Positions 22,555-29,131 of a stretch of 36,458 nucleotides of DNA are shown here, one piece after another. Below the pieces are notes generated by a model, which did not search any database, had not been told where the DNA came from, and saw only the letters and a list, made by a program, of their open reading frames with translations. Position 1 is the first letter of the stretch. Each line of letters begins with the position of its first letter. The DNA comes from a virus. The position numbers and the translations under genes are program-made. The DNA lies in IMG/VR virus record IMGVR_UViG_3300048590_000454, positions 1-36,458 of that record; one strand, written 5' to 3'.

Positions 22555-25125
22555 TTACTTGCGCTTGCGCTTCGGCGTCTTCGGCGTCTTCGGCGCTTGA
22601 ATCTGCGACTGCCGCGTGCGCTTGATCGCGCCTGGAATATCCGACACTTCGATGCTGTTCACTGTCACGCTCGCCAGCTCGCGCTCCGCCTCGCGCATGG
22701 TCGGCTCGATGGCTTTGAGCGACTTCGACAGCCAGTCGTTTGCCAGCGCGCCCTTGACCTTGCGCGCAAACACCGTCTGGCCGCCGACTGTGAAGCGCAA
22801 GGCTTTCGCTCGCTTCGGCGCAAAGCCTCGCCGGCCATACAGCACGGCGCGAATGGCAACCTCTGGCCGCTCCTTGTTGCCGGCGATGAGCTTGAGTGTG
22901 ACGGTCGGCGAGTTGCGTCCTGTTAGCTCATAGCTGATCGACTCCTTTAGTTCGCCGGTCTCCGAAGGCGCGAGTCCGCGCGCGGCTTCCTTCCACGCCT
23001 CCCCGACGCCTTCAAGCAGCGTCGTGGCGCGCTTCCAGTAAGCGATGGCATCCTTGCGCGTGGCCGGCTCATTCGTCGGCGATGGGATGATGCGCGCAAG
23101 CAAGGTCGAGCCGCGGGCGGCTTTGAGCGCAGCCGCCGGCGCGCTTGCCCCCGTTTGACGGGGGTCAGCTTTTGGGAGCGCAACTCCGTTCTTCAACTTC
23201 CACTCTGCGAACGGTTTATCTGCAAACACGAGCGACAGTCGGTCGATGCGCAGCGCATCAAATGGCGGCGGCACTGTCGGGGTGGGGGCATCCTTCGGGA
23301 TATAGGCAAGCGTCATGTGCGCAAGGAACGGATGCTCGCTCTCATCGCCGATCTCGCGCCGCACGTTGGCCGCGAGCGCGTTCAGGCGGCTGCTGCTGAG
23401 CAACACGACAACCGCATCGCCGTCTGACTCACTGCCATTGAAGCGCGCAATGCCGTTGAAGCGCACCGCCTCCGGCACCTCGCGCAGCATGTCCTCAGCC
23501 TTGGTGGCCATCTCGCGCCGGCGCGCTTCATCGATGCTCGCAGCTTCACCCAGAAATGCGAGTGTGATGTGCATCTCACTGGGTTGTGTCACCTTCGCAT
23601 CGGGCGGCCAGCTCACGGCATCAAGGCCGGCGGAAATGGCCAGCGCCTGAGACTGCGGCGGATACAGCGCGACCATCGCGCCGGTGTGCCCTTCTTTGGC
23701 TGCAATGCCTCCGTAGGCCACGACCTCATACAGCAGCGCGCGCAGTTCGGCCAACTTCACCGCCGGCTGCACATTCATCGGCGCAGGCGTGCCCTGCGTC
23801 GATTGCACTTCAGGCGTCGCCTCCGGCAACTGCCCACTGTCGGCCTTGTCTTCGTCGGTCAGCGTCTCCTCGTCGGTCTTGTCCACAGGGATGAACGACT
23901 GCGGAATGTCGCCGGCGTCCACGGCCAGTTGCCGCGCCTCCTCGGTCGTGATCTCGCCCGATTGAATCTGCGCAGCGCGGGTCTGCGCACGCGTCTGAGC
24001 GATGCCGGCTTTCGCCTGCTGATCCTTCAGGTCGCGCTCGCTCCATGCAAACGTCACGCCGCCTGGCAACGGGTGCCACGTCTCCGTGTCGTTCATGAAC
24101 GCGGCAATTTTTTGACGCAGTGCAATCAAGCCCTTTGAATCCTGCTTGTCGTCAAGCACTTGCGCCTGACTGCCCGCGCCGAGCTGCCGGTTGCCGATCA
24201 GCCGCGGGTTTAGGTCGGATGGGTCGATGCCCAGCGCGGCGGCGAACTTGATGTCGCGCAGCTCCTCGTGTTTCTCCTGGTTGAAGCCGTCAGGGAGCGA
24301 TGCAAGCGGCACGGTGACGAGGTTCAGCGGCACATTGTTCGGGTTGCCCTTGATCGCCGCGCCCATGAACGACAGAAGCCCTTTGCGCGACGCGTCCTCT
24401 TGCGCCGTCTTCAGCGTGTCTTCGATGGCCTGATCGGCCATGCCGGTCATGAAGTAGAGCGCGAGGGGCCGGCGGCCGGTCGCCTTCTCCTTGAAGTAGG
24501 CGCTCACAGCCATGTCCTCATAGATCGCGTCCCACGCGCGCGACGTTGCGCTGAGGCCGACGCCGAAATAGTCTTCGTCGGGCATGTCGCTGAAGCCGGC
24601 GACCTGATGTGCCCGCAGCTCGTGATACCTGCCGAGCCGGTCAACGTAGATCACCGGTCGCTCAGGATCGCCGGTGCGGATGCAGCGAATGCTCGACAGA
24701 GGCACGATGCCCAGCACGCGCGAGCCGTACGCCTTTGTGGCGCGCACGATCTCCCAGAAGCCGCCGTTGTCAGTCGTCACGTAATCCATCGCAAGGCGCT
24801 GCACGGCGTCGATCCACGACGAGCCGAGCATCTCGCGGGCGCGCCGGACGCGCAAGCCCACGTCGCCGTCGAGTTCGTAGCCCGACACGCCCACGCGCGT
24901 CACGGCAATATTCACCGCGCTCGCCCACTGTGCGCCGCGACGGTAGGCGTCACGCAGGGCGATGTCGCGCTCACGGCTCCAGTATGCGGGCGGCTCGTAG
25001 GGCATGGACACGAGGCCGGCGCCCGCGCCGAATGCCAGCGGCGCAATCCAGTAGTGCGACATGCCGGATTCGGCTTCATCGCGGGTGACGCTTCGCTTCA
25101 GGACATCAGGTTGTATTTGCGCCAT
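22555..25125 (-). CDS. Portal protein fused to a 2H phosphoesterase and a gp10-like domain
   Basis: The protein has 856 residues. Residues 1-400 are the portal (SYWIAPLAFG-like start, DYVTTDNGGFWEIVRATKAY, LRAHQVAGFSDMPDEDYFGV, NRQLGAGSQAQVLDDKQDSK). An acidic linker (405-450) leads to a 2H phosphoesterase (about 480-650) with both catalytic motifs, H519-I-T521 and H603-M-T605. Residues about 690-820 (LAPSETGELKESISYELTGR, VLYGRRGFAP) resemble an HK97-gp10 domain, and the C-terminus is Lys/Arg/Pro-rich. The start at 25125 lies twelve bases past a terminator with no SD. A portal of about 450 residues is normal; the added 400 residues are not. The enzyme could act on 2'-5' or cyclic oligonucleotides, but the substrate is unknown. 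Confidence 0.85.
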   Translation of the reverse strand: MAQIQPDVLKRSVTRDEAESGMSHYWIAPLAFGAGAGLVSMPYEPPAYWSRERDIALRDAYRRGAQWASAVNIAVTRVGVSGYELDGDVGLRVRRAREMLGSSWIDAVQRLAMDYVTTDNGGFWEIVRATKAYGSRVLGIVPLSSIRCIRTGDPERPVIYVDRLGRYHELRAHQVAGFSDMPDEDYFGVGLSATSRAWDAIYEDMAVSAYFKEKATGRRPLALYFMTGMADQAIEDTLKTAQEDASRKGLLSFMGAAIKGNPNNVPLNLVTVPLASLPDGFNQEKHEELRDIKFAAALGIDPSDLNPRLIGNRQLGAGSQAQVLDDKQDSKGLIALRQKIAAFMNDTETWHPLPGGVTFAWSERDLKDQQAKAGIAQTRAQTRAAQIQSGEITTEEARQLAVDAGDIPQSFIPVDKTDEETLTDEDKADSGQLPEATPEVQSTQGTPAPMNVQPAVKLAELRALLYEVVAYGGIAAKEGHTGAMVALYPPQSQALAISAGLDAVSWPPDAKVTQPSEMHITLAFLGEAASIDEARRREMATKAEDMLREVPEAVRFNGIARFNGSESDGDAVVVLLSSSRLNALAANVRREIGDESEHPFLAHMTLAYIPKDAPTPTVPPPFDALRIDRLSLVFADKPFAEWKLKNGVALPKADPRQTGASAPAAALKAARGSTLLARIIPSPTNEPATRKDAIAYWKRATTLLEGVGEAWKEAARGLAPSETGELKESISYELTGRNSPTVTLKLIAGNKERPEVAIRAVLYGRRGFAPKRAKALRFTVGGQTVFARKVKGALANDWLSKSLKAIEPTMREAERELASVTVNSIEVSDIPGAIKRTRQSQIQAPKTPKTPKRKRK

Positions 25126-25135
25126 GTGTTAGATA

Positions 25136-25166
25136 CAAAAAACGCGGCTGATTGCTCAGCCGCGTT
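25136..25166 (-). terminator. Intrinsic terminator between TerL and portal
   Basis: The 11-bp stem AACGCGGCTGA/TCAGCCGCGTT (arms 25141-25151 and 25156-25166, loop TTGC) is followed on the - strand by TTTTGTATCT. It is identical in stem and loop to the terminator at 21978-22003. It stands about 11 bases before the portal ATG. Confidence 0.82.
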
Positions 25167-25173
25167 CAAATGT

Positions 25174-25200
25174 GCGAACGACAGTTGTTTGTGCGATTGT
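25174..25200 (-). repeat. Conserved leader box, copy A
   Basis: GCGAACGACAGTTGTTTGTG (25174-25193, + strand) and following CGATT. On the - strand it is preceded by a TACAAT -10-like hexamer, so a short transcript could start here and meet the terminator within about 50-60 bases. Confidence 0.6.
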
Positions 25201-25244
25201 ATCGCCAATCACCACACGCGCGTCCAGTCTCGCTGCCAGGCGCG

Positions 25245-26750
25245 CTACAGGCTCAGGTCAAGGCATCGCTTGGCGGCCATGCTGATGCAGACGGCCACGT
25301 CGATCTTCATGCTTTGCTCGCGCTTCACGATGCGCAACTTGTGCGCATCGGCGTCTACCTTCGCGTCGGCGTTCTCGATGTGCCGGCGTGCAGTTGCGTC
25401 GCCGTCGTGCGAGATGCGCCGCTCAATGATAAGTTGCTTCAACTGGTTGTCAGACTCAAGCCGCTCTGCGCCCTGATTGAACTCGGCCACGTAGACGCGG
25501 CCAGCGTCCCTGATTTCGCCGAACATCTGGTGCAACTGGTAGGGGTCGCCGCACAGTTGCACCACGTTGAAGCGGTCGATGAGCATCTGCACATAGCCAC
25601 GCGGCGTTTCTGGGTCGCCCTTGTCGCCGAACCGAATCACGCCGTCCACGGGTCGCCATTCTCGCGTCATGCGCAGCGCCACGTCGCCCTTTCGTTGCGG
25701 GTGCCGGCTCACCACCGCAAGTCCGAATGAGTCGTTCGTCGTGGCCGCATCGAGCGCAACGACCACCGGCTCACGGCCACCTAGCGGCGGCAGGTCTTCG
25801 CGGCACATGTCCCACCATGCAATCGCCGGCAAGAAGGGCGTTTCTGCAAGCGCCTGAAAGGCCTCCTCTGGCGTCGCGGGGTATTCCTGCGTGTGATGCT
25901 GCATCGTCGGCGCGTCGGCGGCCACACGGCCATACCACGCCTCGTCCCGGCCGGGCCTTGCGTGCCATGGGATGAAGATCGCCTTCAGGTTGTTCGCGCC
26001 CTCGGTTGCCTTTGTCCAAAGCCGGTGATACAGGTTGTCTTTGCCCTTCGCGGTGCTCAGGATCACCACGCGCCCGCCGTCGTCAATCGTCGGCTTTGCC
26101 GAGGTGTAGATCGCATCGGCTTTCGGGTTCTTTGCCAACTCATCCAGAATCAACAGGGAGCCGGTGAACGATGAGCCGGCATCGCTGGAGGACGCAAACG
26201 CCTTGACGCGAGAGCCGTTCGACCATGCGACCTCGCCCACGTTGTCAATGACGAGCGCCGCCGGCTTTGCCTCCAGCCGCGTGAACATGCCGCGTGCGCG
26301 CCGGATCGTCTCATTGGCCGCCTCTTGATCCTTCGAGATGATGATGACCGTCTTGTTGGCGTGGAAGAGGCACAGGTGCAGGGCATACGCCAGCACGAGC
26401 CAGGTGATGCCGAGCTGGCGCGCCTTGAGAATGATGATCTGCCGCTCATGCTGGAGCGACTGCAACACGTCGCGCTGGGCCGGCCACAGGCCGAACGGGA
26501 TGATCGACGGCTCGCGCTGAGGGTCTTCGATGGTGACGGATGTGTCGATCCAGTCGGCAATGTCAGGCGGGGTCAGGGGCGCTTGCGCCGTCTGGGGTTG
26601 CGCTGTCTGGGGTTGCGCCGGCGCGAGCGTCGCCGCCAGTTGCGCCTGCGCTTTCGGCGGGAGCAACGTCGGGCGCGCCTTCGCCAGACGATAGGAGGGC
26701 GGCAAGTTTTTCGATGAAGCCGCCGTCGAGTTTCGCGCCATCTGTTTCAC
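25245..26750 (-). CDS. terL: Terminase large subunit (TerL)
   Basis: The protein has 501 residues from GTG 26750; ATG 26741 is an alternative. The ATPase has a Walker A-like LKARQLGIT (108-116), Walker B LLILDEL (199-205) and a coupling motif LSTAKG (231-236). The nuclease has the expected acidic residues: VVALDAATTND with D334, LCGDPYQL with D402, and a C-terminal Asp in MKIDVAV. It packages DNA into the prohead. Residues 30-62 are Ala/Gln/Pro-rich and contain a duplicated AQPQT; this stretch overlaps TerS in another frame by 188 bases. The coupling suggests translation reinitiation upstream of the TerS stop. Confidence 0.95.
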   Translation of the reverse strand: MKQMARNSTAASSKNLPPSYRLAKARPTLLPPKAQAQLAATLAPAQPQTAQPQTAQAPLTPPDIADWIDTSVTIEDPQREPSIIPFGLWPAQRDVLQSLQHERQIIILKARQLGITWLVLAYALHLCLFHANKTVIIISKDQEAANETIRRARGMFTRLEAKPAALVIDNVGEVAWSNGSRVKAFASSSDAGSSFTGSLLILDELAKNPKADAIYTSAKPTIDDGGRVVILSTAKGKDNLYHRLWTKATEGANNLKAIFIPWHARPGRDEAWYGRVAADAPTMQHHTQEYPATPEEAFQALAETPFLPAIAWWDMCREDLPPLGGREPVVVALDAATTNDSFGLAVVSRHPQRKGDVALRMTREWRPVDGVIRFGDKGDPETPRGYVQMLIDRFNVVQLCGDPYQLHQMFGEIRDAGRVYVAEFNQGAERLESDNQLKQLIIERRISHDGDATARRHIENADAKVDADAHKLRIVKREQSMKIDVAVCISMAAKRCLDLSL

Positions 26751-27027
26751 TCTGAATGAACCTCAGCCAGTCGAGCAGGTCGCGCCCCGTGCGCTCTTCC
26801 ATGCGCCGCACAACCCGCTGCGCAAGCCTCAGCCGCTCTGCCCTGTTTGCCAGGTCAACCATCACGCTCAGCCGGTCAACCTCTGCCATGAACTCAGTGT
26901 CGGCGCGCCAGCGTTCGATCGTGCGCTCGGCCACACCGACGGCCTCGGCGGTCTCCTTGTTCGTGCAGCCCTTCGCAAGCATCACCGCCGCGTCGCTGCG
27001 TCTGGGCGTCCAGTCAAAATCCGACAT
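26563..27027 (-). CDS. terS: Terminase small subunit (TerS)
   Basis: The protein has 154 residues. The N-terminal helix-turn-helix (AAVMLAKGCTNKETAEAVGV, AERTIERWRADTEF) is typical of TerS of the phBC6A51 type. A central helical oligomerisation region follows (LANRAERLRLAQRVVRRMEE, DLLDWLRFIQSE). The last 50 residues are Ala/Gly/Asp/Pro-rich (GAPDVAPAESAGATGGDARA) and lie in the TerL overlap. It recognises the packaging start site on the phage DNA and recruits TerL. The start at 27027 is followed upstream by an imperfect repeat of the codons ATGTCGG. Confidence 0.85.
   Translation of the reverse strand: MSDFDWTPRRSDAAVMLAKGCTNKETAEAVGVAERTIERWRADTEFMAEVDRLSVMVDLANRAERLRLAQRVVRRMEERTGRDLLDWLRFIQSETDGAKLDGGFIEKLAALLSSGEGAPDVAPAESAGATGGDARAGATPDSATPDGASAPDPA
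26587..26616. repeat. 15-bp in-frame tandem repeat in the TerS/TerL overlap
   Basis: GCCGTCTGGGGTTGC (26587-26601) and GCTGTCTGGGGTTGC (26602-26616, + strand). It encodes the duplicated AQPQT in TerL and ATPDS/ATPDG in TerS, preserving both frames because 15 is divisible by three. Confidence 0.9.
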
Positions 27028-27047
27028 CTTTCCGACATTCCTTAAAT

Positions 27048-27075
27048 CGTATACCCGTATACAAACGCATTACAA
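27048..27075 (-). promoter_or_regulatory. Possible promoter and operator of the packaging operon
   Basis: On the - strand TTGTAA (27075-27070), a 16-base spacer and TATACG (27053-27048) resemble -35 and -10 boxes. They are interleaved with a GTATAC repeat (27049-27054 and 27057-27062), itself a palindrome, which suggests repressor binding. It starts about 20 bases upstream of terS. Confidence 0.5.
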
Positions 27076-27081
27076 TATTGT

Positions 27082-27111
27082 TGCGTCCTGCCCGCCGGCC
27101 AAGAGGACGCA
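27082..27111 (+). other. Inverted repeat in the control region, possible small RNA
   Basis: TGCGTCCT (27082-27089) and AGGACGCA (27104-27111) form an 8-bp stem with a 14-base loop. A TACAAT -10-like hexamer at 27071-27076 lies just upstream on the + strand. The layout resembles the + strand element at 32548-32619, but there is no T-tract. Confidence 0.4.
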
Positions 27112-27226
27112 GAGCGCCTCGAAGTGAACGTTGGGCGGCGTCGTGGATGGTGCGAGGGCGGTTGCTTTACGCTACCCGCCGCGCCGTGAGAGCATCCGCG
27201 AACGACCTGCCGCGCTGCGCACTTCC

Positions 27227-27250
27227 GAGGCGCTTCTTGAGGCGCTTCTT
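27227..27250. repeat. Exact 12-bp tandem repeat in the intergenic region
   Basis: GAGGCGCTTCTT occurs twice (27227-27238 and 27239-27250, + strand) in the 260-bp stretch between the small gene ending at 27290 and terS. I see no convincing gene in that stretch on either strand. Confidence 0.9.
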
Positions 27251-27289
27251 TGCGCCCCTTTGCGCCGCCTTCACGTCATGCGCGCGACC

Positions 27290-27505
27290 TCATGCGCTCA
27301 CCCGCTCCGGCAGTGTGCGCGAGCAGTGGTGTTGATACACCGCGCTCGACACCTGACGCCCTGCGATGGTCACTTCGTAGCGGCCATTTAGCCGGCCATT
27401 CTGCGCCGTCGCCGCCATCATCATGACAAGTTGCTCCACCGCCTCGCGCCGGCACGGGCTTTCGAGAATGGCGTCGATCAGCTCGCGGTCAGAAAGTTTA
27501 GCCAT
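27290..27505 (-). CDS. Small phage protein, unknown
   Basis: The product has 71 residues from ATG 27505: MAKLSDRELIDAILESPCRR, then a methionine-rich helix (EAVEQLVMMMAATAQNG) and a short beta-like RYEVTIAGRQV. The start overlaps the end of the upstream gene by eight bases, which supports co-translation. It is the last gene before the packaging control region. I do not recognise a family; the N-terminal helix pair could be a small DNA- or protein-binding module. Confidence 0.6.
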   Translation of the reverse strand: MAKLSDRELIDAILESPCRREAVEQLVMMMAATAQNGRLNGRYEVTIAGRQVSSAVYQHHCSRTLPERVSA

Positions 27506-27764
27506 GTGCAAGCAAGGTGGGCGCCGGCTGAAAGTCGCGCTCAAACGTGTCGCGCTTCTCCACGCCGATGTCGCCACAGGCGCGCTTGACGATGTAGTCA
27601 CCGATGCGCGCAATCTCGGGGCCGCGCGCGGTGGCGAGGATCAGGCAGTCGCCCTTGACGTGGCCGATGATGTTGTGGATGCCCACGAGCGCAGCGCATT
27701 GGCCGGTGCTCGTGGGCGTGAACTGAATTGCGTTGACGACCGTGGGTTTTGCTTCGTATTTCAC
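27498..27764 (-). CDS. Small phage protein of the 'KYEAKPTVVNAIQF' type
   Basis: The product has 88 residues from GTG 27764, preceded by GAGGG five bases upstream. The opening VKYEAKPTVVNAIQFTPTST, the central HVKGDCLILATARG and the RIGDYIVKRACGDIGVEKRD segment followed by TFERDFQP are the marks of a widespread small phage protein of unknown function, usually met in late or lysis regions of siphoviruses. No catalytic residues are evident. It sits between an exported small protein and the 71-residue gene. Confidence 0.75.
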   Translation of the reverse strand: MKYEAKPTVVNAIQFTPTSTGQCAALVGIHNIIGHVKGDCLILATARGPEIARIGDYIVKRACGDIGVEKRDTFERDFQPAPTLLAHG

Positions 27765-27777
27765 CGTGTCCCTCTGT

Positions 27778-28020
27778 TCACTTGTGCACCGCCTGTGTAT
27801 AGCGATAGTCGCACGCGAGAGGCCGATCATCTTTCCCGGCTGATTCCACTGCCGGATATCGACTCGTGAAAGCCGGCGTGTTGTAGCCGGTGTTCGCATC
27901 GGTCGTGCCTGACTCGCCCGCCACAAGCGCGAGCGACGCCCCAAACAGCACAATGGCCAGCGCCAGTTGCGCAAGATGTTGCACGGCATGTCTCACGGCT
28001 GGCCTCATGGCATGTCTCAT
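27778..28020 (-). CDS. Small exported or membrane-anchored protein
   Basis: The product has 80 residues. A basic N-region (MRHAMRPAVRHAVQHLAQ) is followed by a hydrophobic segment (LALAIVLFGASLALVAGES) and a polar tail with tyrosines (TGYNTPAFTSRYPAVES). It reads as a signal peptide or one-helix anchor; no lipobox is present. Its ATG overlaps the upstream TGA (ATGA), coupling it to the effector-associated domain protein. Part of its N-terminus is built by 12-bp repeats. A lysis or envelope role is possible but unproven. Confidence 0.62.
   Translation of the reverse strand: MRHAMRPAVRHAVQHLAQLALAIVLFGASLALVAGESGTTDANTGYNTPAFTSRYPAVESAGKDDRPLACDYRYTQAVHK
27985..28020. repeat. Imperfect 12-bp triplication at the gene start
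   Basis: GGCATGTCTCAC (27985-27996), the divergent GGCTGGCCTCAT, then GGCATGTCTCAT (28009-28020, + strand). It covers the start codon and yields the repeated MRHAM/RPAV/RHAV N-terminus. Confidence 0.8.
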
Positions 28021-28478
28021 GGCCGTTCTGCCCTCGCTGCGCGGACGAGCGCCTCCAACCGACCGCGCCGGTCGGCGGCCAGCACCAGCTCGCGGGCGCG
28101 CTCCTCGATGGTGTCGCCGCGCACGGAGTCGGGTCGAATGTCTATAGCCAGCATGAGGGTGTCCAGTTCGTCAATCGAGAATTGCGCGGCCAGGTCGCTC
28201 ACCGTGTTGTAGATCGTCTCGGCTTGCGCTCGCGGCACCGGCTCGATCCTCGCCCGCCAAAGCTGCTCTGCGAGCAGCGCGTTGTGCACGTCCTTGATCT
28301 CGATCTCGCGCCGCTGCTCCTGCGTCAGCATGCGCCATGACGCGCTGAGGGCTTGCGCATCGGATGCGGTCGAGGAATTCCCATTCCGCCGAAAGATCGA
28401 CAAGAGACTGATGACGATCATCAGCCCGGTCAGCACGAGTCCGAGCAAGTCGCTGAGGCTGAGGCTTGCGCCGTTCAT
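28017..28478 (-). CDS. Membrane-anchored protein with a C-terminal effector-associated (death-like) domain
   Basis: The protein has 153 residues from ATG 28478, with AAGGGC eight bases upstream. One transmembrane helix (LLGLVLTGLMIVISLLSIF, residues 11-29) is followed by a polar helical stalk (40-85). The C-terminal part (about 88-153) reads LAAQFSIDELDTLMLAIDI, then GDTIEERARELVLAADRRGR and LEALVRAARAERP. This fits the bacterial effector-associated domain pattern of conflict systems: Fs.dEL...a.d.....l.G.t...rarELv...erRgrL..Lv...r..RP. In those systems such domains make homotypic contacts that join NTPases to effectors. Nothing else of such a system is present here, so this could be a decoy or a prophage-encoded adaptor. 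Domain match by eye only. Confidence 0.72.
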   Translation of the reverse strand: MNGASLSLSDLLGLVLTGLMIVISLLSIFRRNGNSSTASDAQALSASWRMLTQEQRREIEIKDVHNALLAEQLWRARIEPVPRAQAETIYNTVSDLAAQFSIDELDTLMLAIDIRPDSVRGDTIEERARELVLAADRRGRLEALVRAARAERP

Positions 28479-28809
28479 TGCGTTGCCCTTTGCTCTGCCC
28501 CTTGCCCTGTCCGTCGCCCCGCCCCTTGCGCCCGCTCAGCATCACCACGGTCAGAAACATCAGCATCGCAAACGAGCCGTGAATGTCGAGCGTGACGCTC
28601 CAGATGCGCGCCATTGCCGTGTCGATGGCGCCGAGATGGCCTGCGATGAGGATGTAGGCGGCAAACGCCGACTGGTTGATGAGATAGATCATCAGCCATG
28701 CGACTTGCCACCATTCGATCCTCCGCCGCACTGCAAGCACGATCACAACGACAATCACGCATAGCCCCAGCGCGACGCGCAGAACCCTGAGCATCGTGAG
28801 CGCGTCCAC
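28171..28809 (-). CDS. Three-helix membrane protein, holin-like, with long overlap into the next gene
   Basis: The product has 212 residues from GTG 28809, with AAGGGG nearby. Three hydrophobic segments are seen: VALGLCVIVVVIVLAV, WQVAWLMIYLINQSAFAAYI and FAMLMFLTVVMLSG. A Gly/Lys/Gln-rich stretch (GRGDGQGKGQSKGQRNERR) follows. The last 100 residues overlap the effector-associated domain gene in another frame by 308 bases and have Arg/Ala/Asp composition typical of a shadow frame. I think only the first 110 residues are under protein-level selection, and that a small insertion in the Gly/Lys repeat may have removed an earlier stop. A second holin or antiholin role is a guess from location. 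Confidence 0.65.
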   Translation of the reverse strand: MDALTMLRVLRVALGLCVIVVVIVLAVRRRIEWWQVAWLMIYLINQSAFAAYILIAGHLGAIDTAMARIWSVTLDIHGSFAMLMFLTVVMLSGRKGRGDGQGKGQSKGQRNERRKPQPQRLARTRADRADDRHQSLVDLSAEWEFLDRIRCASPQRVMAHADAGAAARDRDQGRAQRAARRAALAGEDRAGAASASRDDLQHGERPGRAILD

Positions 28810-28814
28810 GTCGT

Positions 28815-29102
28815 TTACCCCTTGCGAGGGCTGATGGCATACGTCGCCTGATTCGCCACAAGCGCCGCCAGAAACGCCGATGCAAGGCCCAGCGCGCCGG
28901 TCTTGTCACAGGTGGCGACGGTCAGCACGCCTGCGCATGACAGCGCGTAGATCAGGGCACTGAGCGCAAGGAGGACGCCGGCCATGACGAGGCGCTTGGT
29001 CGTTGGGCTTTGGGCGTCGAAGCGGTCACTGAGGCCGGGGAGATACGAGAAGGCCAGCGACAAGGCGACGCCGGCGAGTGCTGAAAGTTCGGTCGCGTTC
29101 AT
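28815..29102 (-). CDS. Phage holin-like protein
   Basis: The product has 95 residues from ATG 29102, with GAGGTG four bases upstream; a GTG at 29108 is also possible. It has an N-terminal segment LSALAGVALSLAFSYLPGLS, a central helix LVMAGVLLALSALIYALSCA and a C-terminal helix GLASAFLAALVANQATYAI, so three membrane spans with a short basic tail (SPRKG). The FSYLPGLSDRFD motif followed by KRLVM is one I recall from annotated phage holins. It would permeabilise the membrane at lysis. It lies just after a terminator, so it may start the lysis transcript. Confidence 0.75.
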   Translation of the reverse strand: MNATELSALAGVALSLAFSYLPGLSDRFDAQSPTTKRLVMAGVLLALSALIYALSCAGVLTVATCDKTGALGLASAFLAALVANQATYAISPRKG

Positions 29103-29109
29103 GTTCACC

Positions 29110-29131
29110 TCACAGTCGAGTCACAGTCAAG
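29110..29131. repeat. Junction microduplication: 11-bp tandem repeat before the holin gene
   Basis: TCACAGTCGAG (29110-29120) and TCACAGTCAAG (29121-29131, + strand), one mismatch. It lies between the terminator and the SD of the holin-like gene. Confidence 0.9.

Noticed and set aside
27131-27391. Small + strand genes in the spacer upstream of terS
   Set aside because: Arg-rich, no SD, no motif, and they run antisense into the small gene at 27290-27505.
28017-28478. Rz-like i-spanin with the overlapping 80-residue protein as Rz1
   Set aside because: The anchor and stalk are suggestive, but the C-terminal domain fits an effector-associated domain better, and the small protein lacks a lipobox.
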